A stretch of 64,000 nt of DNA, taken from Pirellulaceae bacterium. GTDB lineage: Bacteria > Planctomycetota > Planctomycetia > Pirellulales > Pirellulaceae. Shown piece by piece: positions 31,669 through 43,077 of this stretch. The stretch spans positions 62,001-126,000 of the forward strand of contig BPJU01000008.1 in the NCBI GenBank assembly GCA_026004775.1. The letters are read 5' to 3'. A model generated the notes under the pieces. That model did not search any database, was not told the origin of the DNA, and saw only the letters and a program-made list of their open reading frames with translations. The position numbers and the translations under genes were made by a program. How positions within the stretch are numbered: the first letter of the stretch is position 1; every line of letters starts with the position of its first letter.

Positions 31669-34600
31669 AGAAGAGTCGCCTCGATCAGGAGAGGATTGAA
31701 ACCTCGACGAGCTTCCGCACTCGGCTGCCGTCCTTAGAAGAGTCGCCTCGATCAGGAGAGGATTGAAACCTGCGAACGATCGCCCGCTCGCCGGCGCACT
31801 TAGAAGAGTCGCCTCGATCAGGAGAGGATTGAAACTCGGCCGCTACATCCTGGCGGCACTCGACCTTAGAAGAGTCGCCTCGATCAGGAGAGGATTGAAA
31901 CTTGCCGCCGACCTTCGACGGCGCAGCCGTCTTAGAAGAGTCGCCTCGATCAGGAGAGGATTGAAACTGTCGACTTCCGCACGTTACTTGACGTCGCTGC
32001 TTAGAAGAGTCGCCTCGATCAGGAGAGGATTGAAACGTCGCTCAACCGCCGAGCCTCAATTGACTCGCTTAGAAGAGTCGCCTCGATCAGGAGAGGATTG
32101 AAACCGTTGAGACGGCGTAGCCGCCGATCGAATGAGCGCTTAGAAGAGTCGCCTCGATCAGGAGAGGATTGAAACTAGCTACATAATGGCGGGGAGCGAA
32201 ACCGCCAGCTTAGAAGAGTCGCCTCGATCAGGAGAGGATTGAAACCCACCACGTGACGTGGCGTGCCGGCTGCACGGCGCCTTAGAAGAGTCGCCTCGAT
32301 CAGGAGAGGATTGAAACCTGCGTTGATAGGAGCGTCCTTGTGTACACGATGCTTAGAAGAGTCGCCTCGATCAGGAGAGGATTGAAACGGCCACCACCGG
32401 ACGATCTAGTGTCCGCCGTCATGCTTAGAAGAGTCGCCTCGATCAGGAGAGGATTGAAACGCCCTCCATGGGAGCGGCACACGGGGCAGCAGCTTAGAAG
32501 AGTCGCCTCGATCAGGAGAGGATTGAAACGTGCGTCGCGCTTCAGCGTCGAGACTCGGCGCCGCTTAGAAGAGTCGCCTCGATCAGGAGAGGATTGAAAC
32601 AGGCGATCGGTATTACCTTTTACCCTCGCCTCCACTTAGAAGAGTCGCCTCGATCAGGAGAGGATTGAAACCGGCGATTATGGTCGCCGCCCCTACATCG
32701 ACGTGACTTAGAAGAGTCGCCTCGATCAGGAGAGGATTGAAACCTGCGCCGCCTGGGACTAGCGGCGACGCAGGATGCTTAGAAGAGTCGCCTCGATCAG
32801 GAGAGGATTGAAACATCAGTCATTGCTCCAATAAACGCAATCTTATGCTTAGAAGAGTCGCCTCGATCAGGAGAGGATTGAAACCCGCTCCCGCCGGAGC
32901 GCGAGTCGGCGGCGTTCTTAGAAGAGTCGCCTCGATCAGGAGAGGATTGAAACGGCCGTTGCGCATGCTCCCACGGGCTGTGCCGCCTTAGAAGAGTCGC
33001 CTCGATCAGGAGAGGATTGAAACGAAGACGAGCGTCGCGACGCCCATCGCTATTCCGCTTAGAAGAGTCGCCTCGATCAGGAGAGGATTGAAACTCTGCC
33101 GCAGACTGTCTCGGCGCTACTCCTGATCCTTAGAAGAGTCGCCTCGATCAGGAGAGGATTGAAACTGCCGCCCTGCGATCGGCGGCGCATCGCGGCACTT
33201 AGAAGAGTCGCCTCGATCAGGAGAGGATTGAAACGCTCATGCGGTGGTCTCCTGAGGCGCACCTCCTTAGAAGAGTCGCCTCGATCAGGAGAGGATTGAA
33301 ACTGCTCGTGGTCCGACGCCGGATTCGACTAGAGTCTCTTAGAAGAGTCGCCTCGATCAGGAGAGGATTGAAACATGCGGACGGTTACTGCCGCCTGAAA
33401 CCGGTCCTCTTAGAAGAGTCGCCTCGATCAGGAGAGGATTGAAACTATAGCGACACCGTCTATGCACTCAGTTTCTACTTAGAAGAGTCGCCTCGATCAG
33501 GAGAGGATTGAAACTGGCGAATCGGTGTGGTGAGCTAATCCCCTCACTTAGAAGAGTCGCCTCGATCAGGAGAGGATTGAAACACCACCTCTACTCCTGA
33601 TCACCGAGATGGTTGTCTTAGAAGAGTCGCCTCGATCAGGAGAGGATTGAAACGTTGCCGCCGGCGGCGGCGCTTGGCCGCCACCACCTTAGAAGAGTCG
33701 CCTCGATCAGGAGAGGATTGAAACCGCCTCCTTAGGACCCCGCCATCCCTCACCTCCTTAGAAGAGTCGCCTCGATCAGGAGAGGATTGAAACCTTCGTC
33801 TGCGATCGTCGGCCCGTTACTCGACCGCAGCTTAGAAGAGTCGCCTCGATCAGGAGAGGATTGAAACCTATCAGCGGCACCCGCAGTGGCCGTGCGCCTT
33901 AGAAGAGTCGCCTCGATCAGGAGAGGATTGAAACTCACAGCCGCTCGTTGGCGGCTTGACGCGCCTCGACTTAGAAGAGTCGCCTCGATCAGGAGAGGAT
34001 TGAAACTTACCTTCGCCTCCGGGATGAAGTTGCAACGCGACTTAGAAGAGTCGCCTCGATCAGGAGAGGATTGAAACATCACCCCCCTGAGCGGACGACA
34101 GACCACCGACTTAGAAGAGTCGCCTCGATCAGGAGAGGATTGAAACTATCCGTGCACCTCGAGGAGCGAAGCTGCTTAGAAGAGTCGCCTCGATCAGGAG
34201 AGGATTGAAACCTGCGGAGGTTCGGCAGCGCGGCACAGGGAGACCTTAGAAGAGTCGCCTCGATCAGGAGAGGATTGAAACCGCTATAGGCAGCCACAGC
34301 CACTCGGGACGTCCTGAGAGCTTAGAAGAGTCGCCTCGATCAGGAGAGGATTGAAACTTGCATACCGAAAATTCCCATACCCTCCTCCTTACTTAGAAGA
34401 GTCGCCTCGATCAGGAGAGGATTGAAACCTGCGCCGGAAGCCTGGCAGATTAAGCGGTGTACCTTAGAAGAGTCGCCTCGATCAGGAGAGGATTGAAACA
34501 GTGCCGCCCCCCCCTCCTTGGGGAGCGGCACACGGCTTAGAAGAGTCGCCTCGATCAGGAGAGGATTGAAACCTGGCGGCGTCGACGGCGACGCGGCAAC

Positions 34601-37600
34601 GCGGAGCTTAGAAGAGTCGCCTCGATCAGGAGAGGATTGAAACGTATCCTCGGTCGGCGGACTGGCTGTCGGATTCTTAGAAGAGTCGCCTCGATCAGGA
34701 GAGGATTGAAACGCCCACAGCCTCGCCCTCAGACCCTAGCGTCTGCTTAGAAGAGTCGCCTCGATCAGGAGAGGATTGAAACTGCAATACCAGTACGCCA
34801 TACGCTCGATCTCTCTTAGAAGAGTCGCCTCGATCAGGAGAGGATTGAAACTCGAGCGATCTGCCGATACGGGCCATTACGGCCACTTAGAAGAGTCGCC
34901 TCGATCAGGAGAGGATTGAAACTCGAGGCGACCCGGCACGCGAAGCCTGGCAGGGTCTTAGAAGAGTCGCCTCGATCAGGAGAGGATTGAAACACGGCAT
35001 CCAGGCCGTCCGCCCGCCGGCGATTGCTTAGAAGAGTCGCCTCGATCAGGAGAGGATTGAAACGCACGCACAGGGCAGTCGGCACTGCTAGCTTAGAAGA
35101 GTCGCCTCGATCAGGAGAGGATTGAAACTGTAGCTTGGTGGACTCCTCCAACCACTCGCCGACTTAGAAGAGTCGCCTCGATCAGGAGAGGATTGAAACC
35201 TTAGCCGTGCTTCCACCATCACTGATCGCCTCCTTAGAAGAGTCGCCTCGATCAGGAGAGGATTGAAACTGCGCAAGCCGGTAAGTAGGGCCGGTTGGCA
35301 TTCTTAGAAGAGTCGCCTCGATCAGGAGAGGATTGAAACGGCCTCCCATCCGTGGAGACCGGCACACGGGCAGCAGTCTTAGAAGAGTCGCCTCGATCAG
35401 GAGAGGATTGAAACAAGGCAGCGGCTCGCTTCGCTGGACGCGAAGGATCTTAGAAGAGTCGCCTCGATCAGGAGAGGATTGAAACTGTGCGTGACGGCGC
35501 CGCTGGAGGAACAGTCGCTTAGAAGAGTCGCCTCGATCAGGAGAGGATTGAAACATCGAGCACTCGCTGAACATCTTCGGGCTTGAACTTAGAAGAGTCG
35601 CCTCGATCAGGAGAGGATTGAAACGTTGAGGCACCAACCGTCGCCGCCGCGATCGCTTAGAAGAGTCGCCTCGATCAGGAGAGGATTGAAACTGCCGCCT
35701 CGGACCGTCACCACGGCACGTTGTACACCTTAGAAGAGTCGCCTCGATCAGGAGAGGATTGAAACCACCATGGCATGCCATCCGGCGCGGGCGTGCCCGT
35801 CTTAGAAGAGTCGCCTCGATCAGGAGAGGATTGAAACTGCGTCGAGTCCACTATGGTCTGTGAACACCCAACTTAGAAGAGTCGCCTCGATCAGGAGAGG
35901 ATTGAAACAGCGAACATCAGCTGTCCGGCTGTGCTGGGCTTCTTAGAAGAGTCGCCTCGATCAGGAGAGGATTGAAACACCCTCTCCAGCAAGCCGATCT
36001 CGTAGGGGATGCTGCTTAGAAGAGTCGCCTCGATCAGGAGAGGATTGAAACTTTCAGTATCCGCGCCAACGTGCCGATGTCAATGCTTAGAAGAGTCGCC
36101 TCGATCAGGAGAGGATTGAAACTACAAACGGACTCAGATTCTTGATACGACATTTGAGACTTAGAAGAGTCGCCTCGATCAGGAGAGGATTGAAACGGAC
36201 GAACCGCTGGCCTTCGACCTCACCCTCAACGACTTAGAAGAGTCGCCTCGATCAGGAGAGGATTGAAACGCTCCAGTCAGGGGCGTCCGGTTCATTGAGG
36301 AATTTCCTTAGAAGAGTCGCCTCGATCAGGAGAGGATTGAAACGAGCGACCCCCCGGCCGTGCTTCAGCGAAGGGGGGGCGGCTTAGAAGAGTCGCCTCG
36401 ATCAGGAGAGGATTGAAACCCTTGAGCTGCTGCAAGGCAGCATCACGGCAAGCCTTAGAAGAGTCGCCTCGATCAGGAGAGGATTGAAACCTTGGTACCG
36501 GAAAGGCGGCTCACATCGACATCTTAGAAGAGTCGCCTCGATCAGGAGAGGATTGAAACGGCCAAAAACCTCAGCTTCAATCGGTTTCATACCCTTCTTA
36601 GAAGAGTCGCCTCGATCAGGAGAGGATTGAAACTTTGCCGCTCAGCAGCTCTGCTGCGTACTCCCGGCTTACTTAGAAGAGTCGCCTCGATCAGGAGAGG
36701 ATTGAAACCCTCTCCCACAGGGCGCCCGGCTCTGGCTGCGGCATTGCTTAGAAGAGTCGCCTCGATCAGGAGAGGATTGAAACTGCGTACTCCCGGCTTA
36801 TCCGGGAGTACCTGTACCAACCCTTAGAAGAGTCGCCTCGATCAGGAGAGGATTGAAACCAAGGTCTGAGACCTTGAGGTAGATCCATACAGCCATGCTT
36901 AGAAGAGTCGCCTCGATCAGGAGAGGATTGAAACCAGCGTATCCCCGCTGATGAGGGGTGCCCTTGAAAAGAGCTTAGAAGAGTCGCCTCGATCAGGAGA
37001 GGATTGAAACCGACCGTCGCCCTCAAACGACGGCTGCCGACGCCCAGTGCTTAGAAGAGTCGCCTCGATCAGGAGAGGATTGAAACCAGCCAGGTGGGAT
37101 TATAATGCGCGACCTTGCCAACAACTTAGAAGAGTCGCCTCGATCAGGAGAGGATTGAAACCTGCGCCGGAAGCCTGGGCAAAGATTAAGCTGGTGTTCT
37201 TAGAAGAGTCGCCTCGATCAGGAGAGGATTGAAACAAGTGCGGCGGGCACTGCTGGAAGAGGGACAGGTATCGGCTTAGAAGAGTCGCCTCGATCAGGAG
37301 AGGATTGAAACTCCGCCCCTCTATTTAATCAGCGGCCCCCGCAGCTTAGAAGAGTCGCCTCGATCAGGAGAGGATTGAAACGCCTACTTCGCTAGGCGTG
37401 ATCTCGTAGATCCCGCCGCTTAGAAGAGTCGCCTCGATCAGGAGAGGATTGAAACTTTCTGGAAGATGGTGTTAATGTCGTAGTCACCCCTCTTAGAAGA
37501 GTCGCCTCGATCAGGAGAGGATTGAAACACCTTGACGATACATACTAGTTCGTCAGGGTGCATTGGCTTAGAAGAGTCGCCTCGATCAGGAGAGGATTGA

Positions 37601-40600
37601 AACAGAACGCGGCTCTCGTACCAGGCCTTGTACTTAAAGGCTTAGAAGAGTCGCCTCGATCAGGAGAGGATTGAAACTTTTCGACATACTCGAAGTAAAA
37701 AACTTGAACGATATCTTAGAAGAGTCGCCTCGATCAGGAGAGGATTGAAACAAGTCGCCAGCCACCGGCAGGACACCCAACTCACGCCCGCTTAGAAGAG
37801 TCGCCTCGATCAGGAGAGGATTGAAACCGGCGCGCCGTCAAGAGTTCCGAATTTCTCGGCCTAACTTAGAAGAGTCGCCTCGATCAGGAGAGGATTGAAA
37901 CCTTCGCCTCTTTCCTGAGGCGGTACGCGAGGGTGGAAGCTTAGAAGAGTCGCCTCGATCAGGAGAGGATTGAAACAGACGCGGCTCTCGTACCAGGCCT
38001 GTACTAAGGCTTAGAAGAGTCGCCTCGATCAGGAGAGGATTGAAACTTTTGCGCGTCTCGAACCACTCGTTGAGATCTCGGCCTTAGAAGAGTCGCCTCG
38101 ATCAGGAGAGGATTGAAACAATGCAGCCACCGGCTGCCTCCGACACGCTACCGAGCTTAGAAGAGTCGCCTCGATCAGGAGAGGATTGAAACGACGTTAC
38201 GCCGTCACGCCTTAACCTTGTCCGCCAACTTAGAAGAGTCGCCTCGATCAGGAGAGGATTGAAACGCGGGTGCCGAAGCCCCCCTCCGCCGCACATGGCC
38301 TTAGAAGAGTCGCCTCGATCAGGAGAGGATTGAAACGATCACTTCGTAAGGCACATGTTCACCATGCTGACTTAGAAGAGTCGCCTCGATCAGGAGAGGA
38401 TTGAAACGCCCCCACCACGGGGGCTTCGAAGATTGTGTCGGCCATCTTAGAAGAGTCGCCTCGATCAGGAGAGGATTGAAACTTTCGTCGAGTCCCCGTA
38501 CCTCCCAAGATAGAACCACCTTAGAAGAGTCGCCTCGATCAGGAGAGGATTGAAACAACGAGAGCTGCCACAAGCAGCGTATCACCGCTGATGACTTAGA
38601 AGAGTCGCCTCGATCAGGAGAGGATTGAAACGACAAACGACCCTCCCGCTGCGGATTGCCAGCCGTACCACCTTAGAAGAGTCGCCTCGATCAGGAGAGG
38701 ATTGAAACTATCACGCCGCGCCCCCGTGCGCGCGGCATAATATCCCTTAGAAGAGTCGCCTCGATCAGGAGAGGATTGAAACTCTGCTTCACGTACATTC
38801 GACACGTGGGCGGTATAATCTTAGAAGAGTCGCCTCGATCAGGAGAGGATTGAAACCCCCTTTGACCGTCTCCTCAAGGCTCTTCACCTGAGGCTTAGAA
38901 GAGTCGCCTCGATCAGGAGAGGATTGAAACCATCGAGCCACTCGTTGATGGCTCTCCGCGCGGCGACTTAGAAGAGTCGCCTCGATCAGGAGAGGATTGA
39001 AACAGAGACACTTCCAAGATACGGGAGAATCCTGCTGCGCCTTAGAAGAGTCGCCTCGATCAGGAGAGGATTGAAACGCTTCTCGTCTGCGGCCTCGGGG
39101 AGGACCTCGGGCTCCTTAGAAGAGTCGCCTCGATCAGGAGAGGATTGAAACCGTAATCCCAGTGTCTTGAGGTACGAAACCTCCTGTTCCTTAGAAGAGT
39201 CGCCTCGATCAGGAGAGGATTGAAACCGCGAGGCAGCTCGGGGAGCTCGCTAACTTCCCGTTGCTTAGAAGAGTCGCCTCGATCAGGAGAGGATTGAAAC
39301 TCGTCTGGAGGCGGAGCACCCAGGACAGCTCGTACCGCTTAGAAGAGTCGCCTCGATCAGGAGAGGATTGAAACCCGACCCGGCCTGCGATACGGCTGAA
39401 GGGGCTACTTCTTAGAAGAGTCGCCTCGATCAGGAGAGGATTGAAACGCCATGGCGCAGCAGGCATTGCGGCGGGCGTATGCTTAGAAGAGTCGCCTCGA
39501 TCAGGAGAGGATTGAAACGTCAACGCAGTTCGTGCGGACAAGCAAGGAGTTCTTAGAAGAGTCGCCTCGATCAGGAGAGGATTGAAACCTTGAAGTGATA
39601 AGGGGGCAGGCCCCCGCTCCTCGCTTAGAAGAGTCGCCTCGATCAGGAGAGGATTGAAACCTCCAACGGGTTCCCCATCAAGCTGCGGGGCCTCTTAGAA
39701 GAGTCGCCTCGATCAGGAGAGGATTGAAACTTCTCACGCTTGAGGGATCCAGCGCAGGCCCCGACCTTAGAAGAGTCGCCTCGATCAGGAGAGGATTGAA
39801 ACTTCTTCACCTTGAGGAGTCCAGACGCAGGCCCCCACCTTAGAAGAGTCGCCTCGATCAGGAGAGGATTGAAACTTCTTCACCTTGGGAGATCCAGACG
39901 CAGGCCCGCCACCTTAGAAGAGTCGCCTCGATCAGGAGAGGATTGAAACGGACCATAGTGCCTGCGCAGAGGCATAGATTCTGCCTTAGAAGAGTCGCCT
40001 CGATCAGGAGAGGATTGAAACAAGAAGCCTCCCTTGGGAGAACACGACCACGGCTTAGAAGAGTCGCCTCGATCAGGAGAGGATTGAAACCATGATAGTC
40101 GCGGGCCTTCTATCGGCCGCACTCGCTTAGAAGAGTCGCCTCGATCAGGAGAGGATTGAAACGCTGCGGCCCGGTAAGCCACGTGATGCAGCGCCTCTGC
40201 TTAGAAGAGTCGCCTCGATCAGGAGAGGATTGAAACTTCACGCCCACGACATTCCTACGCATCGTGGACGTCTTAGAAGAGTCGCCTCGATCAGGAGAGG
40301 ATTGAAACTTTCCGGCTGTGGTGGCGCCGATCGCTAGCGTTGAGCTTAGAAGAGTCGCCTCGATCAGGAGAGGATTGAAACACGTAGCCCCGTCGATGAC
40401 GGGGCGCGGGGCTCCGACTTAGAAGAGTCGCCTCGATCAGGAGAGGATTGAAACCGCGACGCTGAAGGGGCGGTCACTTGCCGTTCCCCCTTAGAAGAGT
40501 CGCCTCGATCAGGAGAGGATTGAAACTCCGCCGCCCGGACGTATGCCGTGGCCAGCCTGCGCAACTTAGAAGAGTCGCCTCGATCAGGAGAGGATTGAAA

Positions 40601-42130
40601 CTTGATCTCAACCCCCAATAGCCGGGTCAACAGTCTTAGAAGAGTCGCCTCGATCAGGAGAGGATTGAAACTGCTGGGCGCCCATGTTCGTGGGCTGGCG
40701 TGGACGCCTTAGAAGAGTCGCCTCGATCAGGAGAGGATTGAAACTGCTTCGCTGAAGCGACGGCGGCGGCTAGTTGCCGCCTTAGAAGAGTCGCCTCGAT
40801 CAGGAGAGGATTGAAACTAGCCTCAGCAACCAAGGCCTCGGACCTCGACTTAGAAGAGTCGCCTCGATCAGGAGAGGATTGAAACTCCGCCAGCCTATAT
40901 TCCCAGCCCTACCGCGTACTCCTTAGAAGAGTCGCCTCGATCAGGAGAGGATTGAAACCACCGCTTCCTCGGCGTCCAGCAGGCCCTGGGCCTCTTAGAA
41001 GAGTCGCCTCGATCAGGAGAGGATTGAAACCCTCGCAAATGCCCCAAGCAGCCTCCCCCGAAGGAGCCTTAGAAGAGTCGCCTCGATCAGGAGAGGATTG
41101 AAACTGCTCGGGTTGGGGTTCCGGCGGGGTCGAGTTACCCGCTTAGAAGAGTCGCCTCGATCAGGAGAGGATTGAAACCTTTTTAATCAGCGGCCTCCGC
41201 GAGCCGCGCTCCTTAGAAGAGTCGCCTCGATCAGGAGAGGATTGAAACTCTGGCAGCTCCTCCAACCTCTCGTTGGAGGCGTACCTTCTTAGAAGAGTCG
41301 CCTCGATCAGGAGAGGATTGAAACAAGCTCTTTACAGCTTGGTCGGCGACCTTCCTGTACTTAGAAGAGTCGCCTCGATCAGGAGAGGATTGAAACGCGG
41401 GCTTGAACGGATCCGATTAGCGCCTACCTCACTTAGAAGAGTCGCCTCGATCAGGAGAGGATTGAAACATTCGCAGCTGCCATACCAGAGAGTGTCGCGA
41501 CGAGCGTCTTAGAAGAGTCGCCTCGATCAGGAGAGGATTGAAACTAGGGCCGGTCGGGGTGACGCGAATTGTTTCTTAGGTACTTAGAAGAGTCGCCTCG
41601 ATCAGGAGAGGATTGAAACGGGTTGCGGAATTCGGAGTCCCTCGCGGAGGGTCCTAACCGCCTAACCCCTTCCTTAGAAGAGTCGCCTCGATCAGGAGAG
41701 GATTGAAACGTGTGGGCTGGTACGCACCGCCTCCCGCACCAGCCGGCTTAGAAGAGTCGCCTCGATCAGGAGAGGATTGAAACTGGGGGCCGCGCGTTGC
41801 CCCCACGGGGGGCCGTGGGCCTTAGAAGAGTCGCCTCGATCAGGAGAGGATTGAAACAATCAGATACCGGCCGCTCAGCGAGGGCAACCGCCTCAGCTCT
41901 TAGAAGAGTCGGTAACCGTTCACGGTTGAATCACAAGCTGTTGCGGGGCCTCGCTTCCAAAGGTGCGGAACACTTGCGTGTTCCGCATACGGAATGCGGA
42001 CGCTTCGCGAAGATTTTTTCGTTGCGGAAGTCTTGCGGCGGCCGCTACCGCGTCCGCCTGGCGACTTCCGCTACACCATAAGCCAATTGCTAACCGTGAA
42101 CGGTTACAAGAGTCGCCTCGATCAGGAGAG
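31666..42130 (+). CRISPR. CRISPR array 2, about 143 repeats, 142 spacers
   Basis: Same 37-bp repeat and orientation as array 1. Unit length is mostly 65-73 bp for the first 60 or so units and mostly 70-77 bp afterwards. One unit is exceptional at 90 bp, giving a 53-nt spacer at 41620-41672. The terminal repeat (starting 41899) is split by the same miniature element with the same target duplication and is cut after AGGAGAG. The last spacer equals the last spacer of array 1 except for its first base; no other exact sharing was found by eye. Some spacers occur as near-duplicates that differ by small deletions, for example 37604-37640 and 37977-38009. Confidence 0.99.
41912..42107. mobile_element. 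Miniature element inside the terminal CRISPR repeat, array 2
   Basis: Same 196-base element and AAGAGTCG duplication (41904-41911 and 42108-42115) as at 25298-25493. The insertion predates the tandem duplication. Confidence 0.92.
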
Positions 42131-42230
42131 AAGCTATGAAGAATTGGGAAACGTCGTTCCGGCGGTTAGGATATGGCGAGCGTTTCGGTGTTTTTTGACG
42201 ACGTTAACCAATTCGAACAGGAGGTTGGCG

Positions 42231-42866
42231 ATGAATTACTGTGGTATCGATCTGGGCGGTGAGTCGAGCTAGGTGTTCGTTACGGATGCCAAGGGAACCA
42301 AGCTGTCGGCCGGAACGATCAAGACGACGGCGACGGCGTTCCAGGAATTGGTGAAGAAGTTTTCCAAGGAAGGGTTGCCAATTGCTATTGAGGCAGGTAA
42401 CCAGACAAACTGGGTCTATCGAACACTGGTGGAAGCCGGTGCGAAGGTGACCGTGGTTAATCCGAAGAAGGTAAAGCTAATTGCGGAAAGTCGTCGCAAG
42501 ACGGACAAGGTGGATGCCAAGATTCTGTGTGAACTGTTACGGCTGGATGGTCTGCCGGAACCGGTGCACATGCCCAGCCCGCAAACGCTCAAGGTCCGTC
42601 GGCTGTTGTCGGCACGTCGGCAATTGGTAAGGCAAAGAACGAAGTTGTGCAACTTTGTGCGTTCGGCGCTGCGGCAGGCAGGCATCCGCCTTCCGGCGCG
42701 TGCCCTGTGTTACATGGTGGGTTGGGAAAGGCTGCTTCAAGGAGGTGTGAAGGACCCAGAATTGTTGACGATCGTGTCCATTTATTACCCGGTATTTGTG
42801 CAGTTAACCCAATCGATTCGCGAGCTGGACCGCCAGTTGGCTGAACTGCTGAACGATGCTCGCGTC
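42231..42866 (+). pseudogene. IS110-family transposase, nonsense-mutated and truncated
   Basis: It starts ATG at 42231 with GAGG upstream and reads MNYCGIDLGGESS, then an in-frame TAG at codon 14. The frame then resumes with VFVTDAKGTKLSAGTI. The DEDD-type RuvC-like nuclease domain is recognisable (GIDLGG; IAIEAGNQTNWVYR; KTDKVDAKILCELL). The C-terminal Transposase_20 domain with the catalytic serine is missing because a miniature element begins at 42867. IS110 elements insert without classical inverted repeats. This one probably landed in the last repeat of the array, since its upstream sequence abuts the cut repeat. Not functional as read. Confidence 0.85.
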
Positions 42867-43077
42867 GTAACCGTTCACGGTTGAATCACAAGCTGTTGCG
42901 GGGCCTCGCTTCCAAAGGTGCGGAACACTTGCGTGTTCCGCATACGGAATGCGGACGCTTCGCGAAGATTTTTTCGTTGCGGAAGTCTTGCGGCGGCCGC
43001 TACCGCGTCCGCCTGGCGACTTCCGCTACCCCATGAGCCAATATCGTGTTCTTCATTTGCTAATCGTGAACGGTTAC
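42867..43077. mobile_element. Miniature element terminating the IS110 gene
   Basis: A 211-base copy with a GTAACCGTTCACGGTTG left end and a slightly diverged right end (TAATCGTGAACGGTTAC). Most of its interior matches the 25298 copy; the right 45 bases differ and resemble 45060-45099. Flanks CTCGCGTC and GTTTAGCC do not match, so a deletion or recombination removed the original right flank together with the rest of IS110. Confidence 0.8.

Larger units (their letters stand above)
29061..31709. repeat. Leader-side duplicated segment, copy 2
   Basis: Copy of 12208-14856 starting at the first base after the IS66 right end. It reproduces the TIM-barrel gene, miniature element, leader and first repeat without visible change. 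Identity stops seven bases into the first spacer, where the two arrays diverge. Confidence 0.95.

Noticed and set aside
14813-41900. Many open frames of 60-200 codons across both arrays with repeating SSPDRGD, NPLLIEA or RRVASIRRG peptides
   Set aside because: These are translations of the 37-bp CRISPR repeat in various frames; the spacing follows the repeat and no start signals exist.
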